A stretch of DNA of 64,000 bases from Aliishimia sp965656085. GTDB lineage: Bacteria > Pseudomonadota > Alphaproteobacteria > Rhodobacterales > Rhodobacteraceae. Where the stretch lies: assembly GCA_965656085.1 (NCBI GenBank), contig CBFHJA010000005.1, forward strand, positions 1 through 64,000, read 5' to 3'. The translations under genes were made by a program, and so were the position numbers. Under the pieces are notes generated by a model. The model made no database searches. It was given only the letters and a program-made list of their open reading frames with translations, and had not been told where the DNA came from. Positions 44,808 through 54,214 of this stretch are shown in pieces (within the stretch, counting starts at the first letter, position 1; every line of letters starts with the position of its first letter).

Positions 44808-44832
44808 GTTTTCCTTTGACCAGAAATATCCC
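44808..44832 (-). repeat. 25-bp dispersed element
   Basis: The minus strand reads GGGATATTTCTGGTCAAAGG plus AAAAC, matching 15765-15789 at 23 of 25 positions. Both copies lie between the 3' ends of convergent genes. Confidence 0.6.
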
Positions 44833-44868
44833 CGAGAGCGCGAGAGAGGATCTCTCGCACGCGCCGCT

Positions 44869-44969
44869 CCCTCTCGCACACCGGCTGCGCCGATGTGCTG
44901 CCGGTCTACGCCCGCCGCCCCCTCTCGCACATCGGCTACGCCGATATGCTGCCGGTCTACGCCCGCCGC
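44869..44969 (+). repeat. 51-bp tandem duplication
   Basis: Two units begin at 44869 and 44920 with CCCTCTCGCAC and run through GCTGCCGGTCTACGCCCGCC, differing at a few positions. A short third CTCTCGCAC start precedes them at 44852. There is no sign of translation. Confidence 0.8.
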
Positions 44970-44970
44970 T

Positions 44971-45015
44971 GACGCGGCAGGCTTGGACGCGGCAGGCTTG
45001 GACGCGGCAGGCTTG
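44971..45015 (+). repeat. 15-bp tandem repeat, three exact copies
   Basis: GACGCGGCAGGCTTG is repeated without change at 44971, 44986 and 45001. It abuts the 51-bp duplication and ends 35 bp before the convergent monooxygenase gene. Confidence 0.9.
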
Positions 45016-45049
45016 GGCGCGTCCCCCCACAACACATATACAACAGAAT

Positions 45050-46168
45050 TCAGTCCAGCGCCCGGGTCGCGTCATAGCCATAGACCCAGTCCAGCCGCTT
45101 GGCGAGTTGGCCGGACCCAAGGGCCAGCACCGCCTGCGCGCCCCATGCCAGCGGCTTGCCCATGTGGAAGCGCCATGCGTTGCCCCGGGCCAGCCCGACG
45201 ACCCGCGCGGCGCGGGGTTTGCGCGCGTCCTCATAGGCTTGCAGGCCGCTTTGCACGTCCTCCGCCTGCGCCAAGGCCGCGCCCAGAACCCACGCATCCT
45301 CCAGCGCCAGACACGCGCCCTGCGCCATGAACGGCAGCGTCGCATGGGCCGCATCGCCCAGCAGCACGACATTGTCCTTCACCCATGTCCGGGCCACCGG
45401 GCGCAAATGCAGCGCCCAGCGATGCACCGTTTGAACATCGGCGAGAAGCGCGCCCATCACGCCGCCGAAATCCGCGAAATTGCGGCGCAATTCGTCCGGG
45501 TCGGCGGTCTCGGACCAGCTTTCCTGCCGCCAGTCGCTGCGCTCTTCGATGGCGACGAGGTTCATCAGACTGCCCTGCCGCAGCGGATAGGCCACGAGAT
45601 GCGCGCGGTGGCCCATGGAGAGCACCGCTTCCGAGCCGGCACCGCGCCCCGCCCATGGCACCAGCGCGCGCCATGCGAGTTGCCCGGTAAAGCGCGGGCT
45701 GTCGGGGCCGTCGACGCCGCTGCGCCAGACCGATTTGACGCCATCGGCGGCGATGATGAGATCGGCTGTGAGCGTGCCCGGTGTCACCAGCCGGCCCAGT
45801 TCGGTCCTGACCCCGGCCCGCGCCGCCGCGTGGGTCAGCAGCGCGAGCAGATCGGCGCGGTGCATGTACCATGTGGGGCCAGCCTCGGGGCTCGGAACGG
45901 TGGTGACGTAGCGCCCCTGCGCGCCGTCGCGGAACACGGTGCCGCGCGAGACCGTGGCCGCCTCGGTGCCCGCGACACCCACCGCGCCGAGCGCGCGCAG
46001 CACGCATTGGCCATTGGCGCTGACTTGCAGCCCGGCACCGACCTCGCCGAATTCGGGGGCCTGCTCGTAGAGCGTGACATCGGCGCCGCGCTGCGCCAGC
46101 GCCGTGGCCGCTGCCGTGCCGCCGATGCCGCCGCCGATCACGGCCACTGTGAGGGTCGAGAGGTCCAT
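45050..46168 (-). CDS. FAD-dependent monooxygenase
   Basis: A 372-residue class A flavoprotein hydroxylase of the salicylate/3-hydroxybenzoate hydroxylase group. FAD motifs are GGGIGGTAAATAL at the start and the GD motif GDAAHATLPFMAQGACLALEDAW near residue 285. The substrate is unknown. The gene stands alone, downstream of the dksA terminator. ATGs at 46177 and 46168 are both possible starts; longer frames are not family-like. Confidence 0.85.
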   Translation of the reverse strand: MDLSTLTVAVIGGGIGGTAAATALAQRGADVTLYEQAPEFGEVGAGLQVSANGQCVLRALGAVGVAGTEAATVSRGTVFRDGAQGRYVTTVPSPEAGPTWYMHRADLLALLTHAAARAGVRTELGRLVTPGTLTADLIIAADGVKSVWRSGVDGPDSPRFTGQLAWRALVPWAGRGAGSEAVLSMGHRAHLVAYPLRQGSLMNLVAIEERSDWRQESWSETADPDELRRNFADFGGVMGALLADVQTVHRWALHLRPVARTWVKDNVVLLGDAAHATLPFMAQGACLALEDAWVLGAALAQAEDVQSGLQAYEDARKPRAARVVGLARGNAWRFHMGKPLAWGAQAVLALGSGQLAKRLDWVYGYDATRALD

Positions 46169-46185
46169 GCCGCCCATCTGCCAAC

Positions 46186-46215
46186 AAAAAAGCGCCGGAG
46201 CCAAGGCCCGGCGCT
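46186..46215 (-). terminator. Rho-independent terminator of dksA
   Basis: On the minus strand AGCGCCGG (46208-46215) pairs with CCGGCGCT (46191-46198) over a 9-base loop and is followed by a run of six T (46186-46191). It lies 26 bp after the dksA stop and before the monooxygenase start. Confidence 0.8.
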
Positions 46216-46241
46216 TTGAATTCTCGGCCCTGTGGGCGGGA

Positions 46242-46664
46242 TCAATCGTCGCGGTGAACTTTCTCGCGGCGCTCGTGGCGCTCTTGCGCCTCAAGGCTCA
46301 TGGTGGCGATGGGGCGCGCGTCGAGGCGTTTGAGCGAGATCGGATCGCCGGTGACGATGCAATAGCCATATTCGCCCTCTTCGATCCGGCGCAGCGCGGC
46401 GTCGATCTTGGCGACCAGCTTGCGCTGGCGGTCGCGGGTGCGCAATTCCAGCGCCCGGTCGGTCTCCTCGGAGGCCCGGTCGGCCACGTCGGGGATGTTG
46501 CGGGTGTTGTCCTGCAGGCCCTGAATCGTGTCGAGACTGCCGCTCAGCAATTCCTCTCTCCAGGCGAACAGCTTGCGGCGGAAGTACTCCACCTGCCGGT
46601 CATTCATGAACGGCTCATCTTCGGCTGGTCGGTAATCGCTGGATAGACTGACTTCTTTGTTCAT
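46242..46664 (-). CDS. dksA: DksA-family RNA polymerase-binding factor with a single cysteine
   Basis: A 140-residue DksA homologue that acts in the RNA polymerase secondary channel. The coiled-coil tip residues are retained (DVADRASEE, equivalent to the Asp-Arg-Ala of E. coli), as is the following LELRTRDRQRKL. The zinc finger is degenerate: CESC becomes CIVT (Cys102) and the second CxxC becomes SLEA, so zinc binding is unlikely. A functional Rhodobacter sphaeroides DksA of this type is known. GAGGG seven bases before the ATG at 46664 sets the start. Confidence 0.9.
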   Translation of the reverse strand: MNKEVSLSSDYRPAEDEPFMNDRQVEYFRRKLFAWREELLSGSLDTIQGLQDNTRNIPDVADRASEETDRALELRTRDRQRKLVAKIDAALRRIEEGEYGYCIVTGDPISLKRLDARPIATMSLEAQERHERREKVHRDD

Positions 46665-46840
46665 GATCATACCCTCACTGCGGGCCATGGTCGCCTCCGC
46701 TCAACTGCTGCGTCCGGCCTAGGTCCCATCTCCTGCCGCAGCGTCTAACCCCTCCGCCGAAGATTGTCACTACACATTCCTGCACAACTCCGGCAAAAAC
46801 CGCGTGACGCTGAAAGAGTTAACAAACAAAGGGCTGCCTG

Positions 46841-47683
46841 ATGAAGTTCACCGGAACCGAAAGCTATGTCGCCACCGACGACCTGACCATTGCCGTCAAT
46901 GCCGCCGTGATGCTGGAGCGGCCTTTGCTGGTCAAGGGCGAGCCCGGCACCGGCAAGACCGAGCTTGCCAAGCAGGTCGCGCAGAGCCTCGGGCTGGAGA
47001 TGATCGAGTGGAACATCAAGTCCACCACGCGCGCCCAGCAAGGGCTCTACGAGTATGACGCGGTCAGCCGTCTGCGCGACAGCCAGCTTGGCGAGGACCG
47101 GGTGCATGACGTGCGCAACTATATCAAGAAGGGCAAGCTCTGGCAGGCCTTCGAGGCGGATGAAAAGGTCGTGCTGCTGATCGACGAGATCGACAAGGCC
47201 GATATCGAGTTCCCGAATGATCTGCTGCAGGAACTCGATAAGATGGAGTTCTTCGTCTATGAGACCGGTGAGACCATCAAGGCCCGGCAACGCCCCGTGG
47301 TGATCATCACCTCGAACAATGAAAAAGAACTGCCCGACGCCTTCCTGCGCCGCTGTTTCTTCCACTACATCCGCTTCCCGGACATGGAGACGATGAAGAA
47401 GATCGTCGAGGTCCATCACCCCGGGATCAAGTCCGAGCTTCTGACGACGGCGCTCACGCAATTCTTCGAGATCCGCGAGCAGGCCGGGCTGAAGAAAAAG
47501 CCCTCCACGTCGGAGGTGCTGGACTGGCTGAAGCTGCTTCTGGCCGAGGACATGTCGCCTGCCGATCTGAAATCCGGCGGGGCGTCGGCGCTGCCGAAGC
47601 TGCACGGGGCGCTTCTGAAGAACGAGCAGGATGTGCATCTGTTCGAGCGGCTGGCCTTCATCGCGCGGGGGCAGCGCGGCTGA
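46841..47683 (+). CDS. MoxR-type AAA ATPase
   Basis: A 280-residue AAA+ ATPase of the MoxR group, thought to be a chaperone-like factor for metalloenzyme maturation. Walker A GEPGTGKTE (33-41) and Walker B VVLLIDEIDKAD (about 107-118) are intact, with the sensor-1 TSNNEKELPDAF. MoxR proteins normally have a VWA-domain partner next door (CoxE-like). Here the next gene is a GMC oxidoreductase, so the partner is missing from this locus. Confidence 0.9.
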   Translation: MKFTGTESYVATDDLTIAVNAAVMLERPLLVKGEPGTGKTELAKQVAQSLGLEMIEWNIKSTTRAQQGLYEYDAVSRLRDSQLGEDRVHDVRNYIKKGKLWQAFEADEKVVLLIDEIDKADIEFPNDLLQELDKMEFFVYETGETIKARQRPVVIITSNNEKELPDAFLRRCFFHYIRFPDMETMKKIVEVHHPGIKSELLTTALTQFFEIREQAGLKKKPSTSEVLDWLKLLLAEDMSPADLKSGGASALPKLHGALLKNEQDVHLFERLAFIARGQRG

Positions 47684-47828
47684 TCCGGACAGGGGCGCGG
47701 TGTGACGGTCCGGCGCGTGCCGCCGCGCGCCCGCCCGGCAAACGGCTAATTTACTTGCGTTCCGCAGACGCCCCGAAGATGCTCCCCGAGACGCAAGGGA
47801 GCGTCAGGTTCTGGGAGGAAACCAAGTC

Positions 47829-49658
47829 ATGTCGGATCGTTTTGATTTTATCGTCGTCGGAGGCGGCTCTGCGGGGGCCGTGATCGCAGCGCGTCTGAGC
47901 GAGGACCCCACTGTGCGGGTCGCGCTGGTCGAGGCCGGGGGCCATCCGCCCGACCATGAGATGATGCCCGCGGCGGTCGCGGGTCTGCAACTCGATCCGG
48001 CGGTAGACTGGATGTATACGGCCGATCCGGGACAGGCCGGTCTGGGGCTCGTCGACAACCTGATGCCGGTGCCGCGCGGCAAGATGCTCGGCGGCTCGTC
48101 GGGTCTGAACTACATGGCCTATGTGCGCGGCCATCCGGGCGACTTCGACGCATGGGCCGAGAACGGCGCGACCGGGTGGAGCTATGAGGACGTGCTGCCC
48201 TATTTCATCAAGAGCGAGGACCTCGCGCCCAGCAACGAGATCACGGTGGACGGCGATGCACACGGCACGGGCGGGCCGCTCGGCGTGTCCGTGAGATCGC
48301 CGGTGATTCCCGGATCGCGGTCCTTCGTGGAGGCCGCCGAGGCGACGGGCATTCCGCGCGGCGACTACAATGGCCGCGACCGGGGCGGCCCGGCGGGGGT
48401 CAGCTCGCTGTTTCAGACCACCACCCGCAAGGGGATGCGCTCCAGCACCTACCGCGCGTTCCTGCAGGGCGAGACAGAGCAGCGCGACAACCTGACGATC
48501 GTGACAGGCGCGCATGTCACGCGCGTGCTTCTGTCGGACGGCGCGGAGCCTGCCGCCACCGGGATCGAGTACCGCGATGCGCAAGGCGCGCTGCACAGCA
48601 TCACCGCAGAGAAGGAAGTCATTCTGAGCGCCGGGGCGGTCGGCTCGCCGCAGATCCTGATGCTGTCGGGGATCGGGCCGCGCCGCGAATTGGAGGCGGT
48701 CGATATCGCCTGCCGCGTCGAGTTGCCCGGCGTCGGCAAGAACCTCAAGGACCACCTGCACTGCGCCTTGTTTTTCCCCGCCCCCGGCATCGGCGTTCCG
48801 GTGGCGGAGGTCGGCGTTTCGGCGGGACCCGATGCCCTGCGCGCCCCGGCGGGCCCGCTGCCGGCCGATCCGGCCGAGGACGCCAACCTGCCACCGGAGC
48901 TCGCGGGCCTGAAACAGGAGGCGGAGCGCCGTCTGGGCGCATGGATGGAGACCGGCGAGAGCCTTGTGTCCTCGTCGCTCTACGACGCGGTGGCGTTCTT
49001 CTCGACCGGGCTTGGCGATACGCACAGCCATGACGCGCAGATCGGCTTCGTGCCCTGCGGCTATGACGCGGCCTTGCTCGGCGACCGGCTCCGGATCGAC
49101 CTGTCGCGCTTCTTCGAGGATGCCGAGGCGAGCCTCGCGGCAACACAGGAAAACATGATCCTGCTCGCCAACCCGGTCCTGCCCCACAGCAAAGGCGAAA
49201 TCGTGCTCGCCAGCGCCGACCCGCAGGACAACCCGGTCATTCGGATGAACTACCTGAGCGATCCGCACGATCTGAAGGTCATGGTGGCGGTGATGCGCAA
49301 ATGCCTCGAAATCGTCGAGAACTGGCAAGGTGATGTCAAACCCGGCCCGCTGAACGTCCCGCCCGAACTGGCCCGCAAGCACGGCTATGTGCCCGGTGAG
49401 CCGCCGAGCGATGCGCTGCTCGAAAACATGGCGCTGCACTACTCGGTTACCGTCTATCATCTGGTGTCCACATGCCGGATCGGGGACGTGGTGGACCCGG
49501 AGTTGCGGGTCAAACAGGTCGCCAACCTCCGGGTGGCGGATGCAAGCGTGATGCCCGACATCATCAGCGGGAACACCAACGCGGCCGCGATCATGATCGG
49601 AGAAAAGGCCGCCGACATGATCTCAAGCGATCACGCGGTGAACCGGGCCGCTGCCTGA
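47829..49658 (+). CDS. GMC-family FAD-dependent alcohol/choline dehydrogenase-like oxidoreductase
   Basis: A 609-residue flavoprotein of the glucose-methanol-choline family. The FAD motif is DFIVVGGGSAGAVIAARLSED (6-26) and the GMC signature 1 is GKMLGGSSGLNYMAYVRG (about 87-104). The C-terminal active-site region reads YHLVSTCRIGD and the end has GNTNAAAIMIGEKAADMI. The substrate is unknown; there are no choline-uptake genes in the window. It carries an extra stretch of about 70 residues after residue 320. GGGAGGAAACC precedes the ATG. Confidence 0.87.
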   Translation: MSDRFDFIVVGGGSAGAVIAARLSEDPTVRVALVEAGGHPPDHEMMPAAVAGLQLDPAVDWMYTADPGQAGLGLVDNLMPVPRGKMLGGSSGLNYMAYVRGHPGDFDAWAENGATGWSYEDVLPYFIKSEDLAPSNEITVDGDAHGTGGPLGVSVRSPVIPGSRSFVEAAEATGIPRGDYNGRDRGGPAGVSSLFQTTTRKGMRSSTYRAFLQGETEQRDNLTIVTGAHVTRVLLSDGAEPAATGIEYRDAQGALHSITAEKEVILSAGAVGSPQILMLSGIGPRRELEAVDIACRVELPGVGKNLKDHLHCALFFPAPGIGVPVAEVGVSAGPDALRAPAGPLPADPAEDANLPPELAGLKQEAERRLGAWMETGESLVSSSLYDAVAFFSTGLGDTHSHDAQIGFVPCGYDAALLGDRLRIDLSRFFEDAEASLAATQENMILLANPVLPHSKGEIVLASADPQDNPVIRMNYLSDPHDLKVMVAVMRKCLEIVENWQGDVKPGPLNVPPELARKHGYVPGEPPSDALLENMALHYSVTVYHLVSTCRIGDVVDPELRVKQVANLRVADASVMPDIISGNTNAAAIMIGEKAADMISSDHAVNRAAA

Positions 49659-49741
49659 CCGCCTTGGCGGGGCGCCTTTGCGCGCCCTGCCCGCCTCTTG
49701 CCGCGTGGCTCCGCTCGCCCGGTAAAATCGCCGCGTGGGCC

Positions 49742-50137
49742 TCAGGGGCGGCGGGCGATCACGTCGATTTCCACGAGCGCGCCCACCGCGAGCGCGGTGA
49801 CGCCGACGCAGGTGCGCGCGGGGAGTTTGCCGGGTGCGAAATAGCTTTGATAGACCGCGTTCATCGCCGCGTAGTCGCGCTCGAATTCTGTCAGGTAAAC
49901 ACGGGCTTGCACGACGTGTTTCAAGTTTAACTTCAATCCTTCGAGGACAAGGCCGAGGTTCTGCATGACCCGGTGGGTCTGGGCTTCGACGCCCTCGGGC
50001 AAGGGCCTGTCCGGTGCGCCGGGCCATGTGGGCATCTGGCCGGTGAGGAACACCCAGCCATCCGCTTCGGCGGCATGGGAAAAGGTCGCCACGGGCTGCG
50101 GGGCGGCGGCGATCATGTGGAACTCTGGCAAGGGCAT
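49742..50137 (-). CDS. RidA-family protein (enamine/imine deaminase type)
   Basis: A 131-residue YjgF/YER057c/UK114 protein. The arginine that binds the substrate carboxylate is present in PARTCVGVTAL. The family hydrolyses reactive enamine/imine intermediates formed by PLP enzymes; subfamily members differ in substrate. It is downstream of nrdJ but separated by a hairpin terminator, so it is likely transcribed separately. Confidence 0.88.
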   Translation of the reverse strand: MPLPEFHMIAAAPQPVATFSHAAEADGWVFLTGQMPTWPGAPDRPLPEGVEAQTHRVMQNLGLVLEGLKLNLKHVVQARVYLTEFERDYAAMNAVYQSYFAPGKLPARTCVGVTALAVGALVEIDVIARRP

Positions 50138-50157
50138 CGTCCGTCCTCTTCATAAAG

Positions 50158-50181
50158 ACGGGGGGCACGAAGGCCCCCCGT
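50158..50181 (-). terminator. GC-rich hairpin after nrdJ
   Basis: A 9-bp stem ACGGGGGGC / GCCCCCCGT with a CTTCGT loop. On the minus strand it is followed by CTTTATG, a weak U tract. Just upstream in the same gap is a second dyad, CACTCAGGC (50191-50199) with GCCTGAGTG (50236-50244). Confidence 0.5.
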
Positions 50182-50322
50182 AAGTTTCGCCACTCAGGCT
50201 CGATTTGTTAACCGCTCGGTAATTTTCTGCCTGCGGCCTGAGTGTCGTCAGGAGCGAACGCATCCGCTCCGTGTCAAGGTGGGCAAGGACTGGTGGTCCG
50301 CCCCCCACCCGATCTTATGGGC

Positions 50323-53300
50323 TTACGAGCAGCCCGATGTTCCTCCGCACGTATTACACTTCATGCAGGTGCCGTTGCGCACCAGCGTGTAGTTTCCGCA
50401 CTCGCCGCAGGCCTCGCCCTCGTAGCCCTGCATCTTGGCCTTGGTCGCCGCGTCCAGCGTCATGGCGCTGACCGAGGTGGAGGTGGTCGAGACCGAGGCC
50501 GCCATGGCGGGCATCAGCGTCTCCAGCGCGGCGGACGGCTCGGACGGGGCGCTGAAGCCCACGGTCTCGGACGCGCCGCCTTGGAACACGACCAACTCTT
50601 GCGGCAGGCGCTTGCGCAGATAGCCCGTCGAACTGATCTGTTTCAGCACCTCAAGAGACTTGCTCGCCGCCGCGTCGCTCAACTCGGACACGTTGCTCAC
50701 GCCTTCCTGCACCACGCCGAGGCCAAGGCTGTCGAAGCTCTCGCCTTCCGGCTTCACATGGGCCAGATCGGTGCGGTCGAGATAGCTGACGGCCAACTCG
50801 CGGAAGATGTAGTCGAGGATCGAGGTCGCGTTCTTGATGCTGTCATTGCCCTGCACCATGCCCGCAGGCTCGAACTTGGTAAAGGTGAAGGCATCGACGA
50901 ATTCCTCCAGCGGCACCCCGTATTGGAGACCAACGGAGACCGCGATGGCGAAGTTGTTCATCATCGCCCGGAAGCCCGCGCCTTCCTTGTGCATGTCGAT
51001 GAAAATCTCACCAAGGGAGCCGTCCTGATACTCGCCCGTGCGCAGGTAGACCTTGTGGCCGCCCACGATGGCTTTCTGCGTGTAGCCCTTTCGGCGCTCG
51101 GGCATCTTCTCGCGGTGCGATTTGACGATTTCCTTGACGATCACCTTCTCGACGATCTTCTCGGCGAGCACAGCGGCTTTCTCCTGCACCGACCCACTTT
51201 CCAGCACCTCGGCGGCCTCGTCGTCATCCTCGACCAGCGAAGAGGCCAGAGGCTGCGAGAGTTTCGAGCCGTCGCGGTAGAGCGCGTTGGCCTTCACCCC
51301 GAGGGACCAGCTCAGCTCATAGGCTTTCTGGCAATCCTCGATCGTCGCGTCATTCGGCATGTTGATCGTCTTGGAGATCGCGCCGGAGATGAAGCTCTGC
51401 GCCGCCGCCATCATGGTGATGTGGCTGTTCACGCTCAGGAAGCGCTTGCCCTTCTTGCCGCAGACATTGGCGCAGTCGAAGATATGGTAATGCTCTTCGC
51501 GGAGATGCGGCGCGCCTTCGAGGGTCATCGTCCCGCACACATGGTCATTTGCCGCGTCGATATCGGCCTTCGAGAAGCCCAAGGACTTGAGCAGATCGAA
51601 GGTCGGATCGTTCAGCTTTTCGGCCGGGATGCCGAGCACGTTGGTGCAGAACTCCGCGCCGAGCGTCCATTGGTTGAAGACGAATCGGATGTCGAAAGCT
51701 GATGCCAGCGCGGCGTCCACCTTGGCCAGCTCGTTGGGGCCAAAGCCGTGGCCCGCGAGCGTGGTGTGGTTGATCCCCGGCGCGTTGCCGATGGTGCCGT
51801 GGCCGACAGCATAAGACACGATCTCCTCGATCTGCGCCGAGCCATAGCCGAGCTTTTCGAGCGCCGCCGGAACGGATTGGTTGATGATCTTGAAGTAGCC
51901 ACCGCCCGCGAGCTTCTTGAACTTCACCAGCGCGAAGTCCGGCTCGATGCCTGTGGTGTCGCAATCCATCACGAGGCCAATGGTGCCCGTGGGCGCGATC
52001 ACCGTGGATTGGGCGTTGCGATAGCCATGCTTCTCGCCAAGCTCCAGCGCCTCGTCCCACGCCGCTTTCGACAGCGCGATCAGCTTGTCGTCCGGGCAAT
52101 TGGCGTGATCGAGCGGCACCGGCGTCACCGACAGCGCCTCGTAGCCCTCTGTCTCGCCATAAGCCGCCGCGCGGTGGTTGCGGATCACGCGGAGCATGTT
52201 GTCGCGGTTGCGCTCGAAGCCCGAGAACGGCCCCAACTCGCCTGCGATTTCGGCGGAGGTGGCATAGGCCACCCCGGTCATGATCGCGGTCAGCGCGCCG
52301 CAGAGCGCCCGTCCCTCGTCGCTGTCATAGCCGTGGCCCATGTTCATCAACAGCCCGCCAATGTTGGCGTAGCCCAGACCGAGCGTGCGGAAGTCGTAGG
52401 AGAGCTGCGCGATTTCCTTCGAGGGGAACTGCGCCATCATCACCGAGACTTCCAGCGTCAGGGTCCAGAGCCGCGCGGCGTGCATGTAGTCCTCGGCCTG
52501 AAACTCGCCGTCCTTGAGGAAGGTCAGCAGGTTCATGGACGCAAGGTTACAGGCGGTGTCGTCGAGGAACATGTACTCGGAGCACGGGTTCGAGCCGCGA
52601 ATTTCGCCATCCGCCGGGCAGGTGTGCCACTCGTTGACCGTGTCGTGGTACTGGATGCCGGGATCGGCGCAGGCCCATGCGGCGTGACCGACCTTGGCCC
52701 ACAGATCGCGGGCCTTGACGGTTTTCGCCACCTTGCCATCCACGCGGTTGATCAACTCCCAATCTGCGTCTTTCTCAACCGCGTGGAGGAAAGCATTGGT
52801 CACCCGGATGCTGTTATTGCTGTTTTGTCCGGAGACCGAGCTATAGGCTTCGCTGTCCCAATCCGTGTCATAAGTCGGAAACTCGATGCTGGTGTGGCCT
52901 TGGCGGGCATAATCCAGCACGCGTTTCACGTAAGTCTCGGGCACGGCGACCTTTTTGGCCTCGCGCACCGCCTCTTTCAGTTGCGGGTTCACCTTCGGAT
53001 CATAGGCGTCCTCCACCGTGCCATCCCACGCGGCGATGGCGGCGAAGATCGCGTTGAGCTTCTGCTCGTGCATCTTGGAGCCCGCGACGATGGACGCCAC
53101 TTTTTGCTCTTCGATGACCTTCCAGTTGATGAAATCCTCGATATCGGGGTGATCGGCATCGACGATCACCATCTTGGCCGCGCGCCGGGTGGTGCCGCCC
53201 GATTTGATCGCGCCAGCGGCCCGGTCACCGATCTTCAGAAAGCCCATGAGGCCCGACGATTTGCCGCCGCCCGACAGCTTCTCGCCTTCGCCGCGCAGGT

Positions 53301-53985
53301 GGGAGAAGTTGGTCCCGGTGCCGGAGCCGTATTTGAACAGGCGCGCCTCGCGGACCCAGAGGTCCATGATCCCGCCGTCATTCACCAGATCGTCCTGCAC
53401 GCCCTGGATGAAGCAGGCATGGGGCTGCGGGTGCTCGTAGCTCGATTTCGACTTGGTCAGCTTGCCGGTCTTGTAGTCGACATAGTGGTGGCCTTGCGCC
53501 GGGCCGTCGATCCCGTAGGCCCAGTGCAGGCCGGTGTTGAACCATTGTGGGGAGTTCGGCGCGGCGCGCTGGGTGGCGAGCATGTAGCGCATCTCGTCGA
53601 AATAGGCGCGCGCATCTTCTTCGGAAGAGAAGTAGCCGCCCTTCCAGCCCCAATAGGTCCACGCGCCCGCCAGACGGTCAAACACTTGCTTGGAGGAGGT
53701 CTCGCCGCCCATCTCCGCGCCCTCGGCGGGCACGGAGCGCCACAGGAATTCGGGCACGCCCTTTTCCTTCACGCGCTTGAGCTTGGAGGGCACGCCCGCC
53801 TTGCGGAAATATTTCTGCGCGATCACGTCACTGGCCACCTGAGACCAGCTGTCCGGCACTTCGACATCGTCGAGGCGGAACACGACCGTGCCGTCCGGGT
53901 TGCGGATCTCGGATACCGTCGAGATGAAGTTCAGGTCCGCATAGGCGTCTTGCCCGGGCGTTGTGAAGATGCGGTCTATTTTCAT
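50323..53985 (-). CDS. nrdJ: Vitamin B12-dependent (class II) ribonucleotide reductase
   Basis: A 1220-residue adenosylcobalamin-dependent enzyme making deoxyribonucleotides, independent of oxygen. The catalytic loop RGSNPCSEYMFLDD is near residue 470, and the C-terminus carries a zinc-type CGECGNYTLVRNGTCMKCNTCG. The long form is usual in alphaproteobacteria and is often the only reductase. No cobalamin riboswitch motif was seen upstream; instead there are candidate NrdR and DnaA sites. No nrdAB genes lie in the window. Confidence 0.96.
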   Translation of the reverse strand: MKIDRIFTTPGQDAYADLNFISTVSEIRNPDGTVVFRLDDVEVPDSWSQVASDVIAQKYFRKAGVPSKLKRVKEKGVPEFLWRSVPAEGAEMGGETSSKQVFDRLAGAWTYWGWKGGYFSSEEDARAYFDEMRYMLATQRAAPNSPQWFNTGLHWAYGIDGPAQGHHYVDYKTGKLTKSKSSYEHPQPHACFIQGVQDDLVNDGGIMDLWVREARLFKYGSGTGTNFSHLRGEGEKLSGGGKSSGLMGFLKIGDRAAGAIKSGGTTRRAAKMVIVDADHPDIEDFINWKVIEEQKVASIVAGSKMHEQKLNAIFAAIAAWDGTVEDAYDPKVNPQLKEAVREAKKVAVPETYVKRVLDYARQGHTSIEFPTYDTDWDSEAYSSVSGQNSNNSIRVTNAFLHAVEKDADWELINRVDGKVAKTVKARDLWAKVGHAAWACADPGIQYHDTVNEWHTCPADGEIRGSNPCSEYMFLDDTACNLASMNLLTFLKDGEFQAEDYMHAARLWTLTLEVSVMMAQFPSKEIAQLSYDFRTLGLGYANIGGLLMNMGHGYDSDEGRALCGALTAIMTGVAYATSAEIAGELGPFSGFERNRDNMLRVIRNHRAAAYGETEGYEALSVTPVPLDHANCPDDKLIALSKAAWDEALELGEKHGYRNAQSTVIAPTGTIGLVMDCDTTGIEPDFALVKFKKLAGGGYFKIINQSVPAALEKLGYGSAQIEEIVSYAVGHGTIGNAPGINHTTLAGHGFGPNELAKVDAALASAFDIRFVFNQWTLGAEFCTNVLGIPAEKLNDPTFDLLKSLGFSKADIDAANDHVCGTMTLEGAPHLREEHYHIFDCANVCGKKGKRFLSVNSHITMMAAAQSFISGAISKTINMPNDATIEDCQKAYELSWSLGVKANALYRDGSKLSQPLASSLVEDDDEAAEVLESGSVQEKAAVLAEKIVEKVIVKEIVKSHREKMPERRKGYTQKAIVGGHKVYLRTGEYQDGSLGEIFIDMHKEGAGFRAMMNNFAIAVSVGLQYGVPLEEFVDAFTFTKFEPAGMVQGNDSIKNATSILDYIFRELAVSYLDRTDLAHVKPEGESFDSLGLGVVQEGVSNVSELSDAAASKSLEVLKQISSTGYLRKRLPQELVVFQGGASETVGFSAPSEPSAALETLMPAMAASVSTTSTSVSAMTLDAATKAKMQGYEGEACGECGNYTLVRNGTCMKCNTCGGTSGCS

Positions 53986-54198
53986 GGCTGCCTCGCTCCA
54001 GCTATTTTTCGTCCGGGTATGCCCGGCTCAGATATAAAGGCCTTGCGGCCTGCTCAGTTTCCGCGCCCACATCGCGGTACAGGTACTCCGCCGCCACGCA
54101 CCACCAAGCGTGACGTGCAGCTTACGCCGCTGCGGTCTTTTACTGGGATGACTTCCGTCCCCGCTATGTCCCGTGACCGCTGCGCCTCTTATGGAAAA

Positions 54199-54214
54199 GC
54201 ACTATATGTTGTGG
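54199..54214. promoter_or_regulatory. Candidate NrdR box upstream of nrdJ
   Basis: GCACTATATGTTGTGG fits the NrdR palindrome ACACWATATWTTGTGT at the core CTATATGTTGTG. It lies about 215 bp before the nrdJ start on the transcribed side. A paired box about 31 bp away, usual for NrdR, was not found. Confidence 0.55.

Larger units (their letters stand above)
44438..45049. other. 612-bp repeat-rich gap between convergent genes
   Basis: No coding frame is credible here. The stretch contains copy B of the iteron element (44481-44679), a GTGGGCA/TGCCCAC hairpin (44697-44718), a copy of the 25-bp dispersed element (44808-44832), a 51-bp tandem duplication and a 15-bp triplicate. It looks like a landing zone for non-coding repeats. 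Confidence 0.8.
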
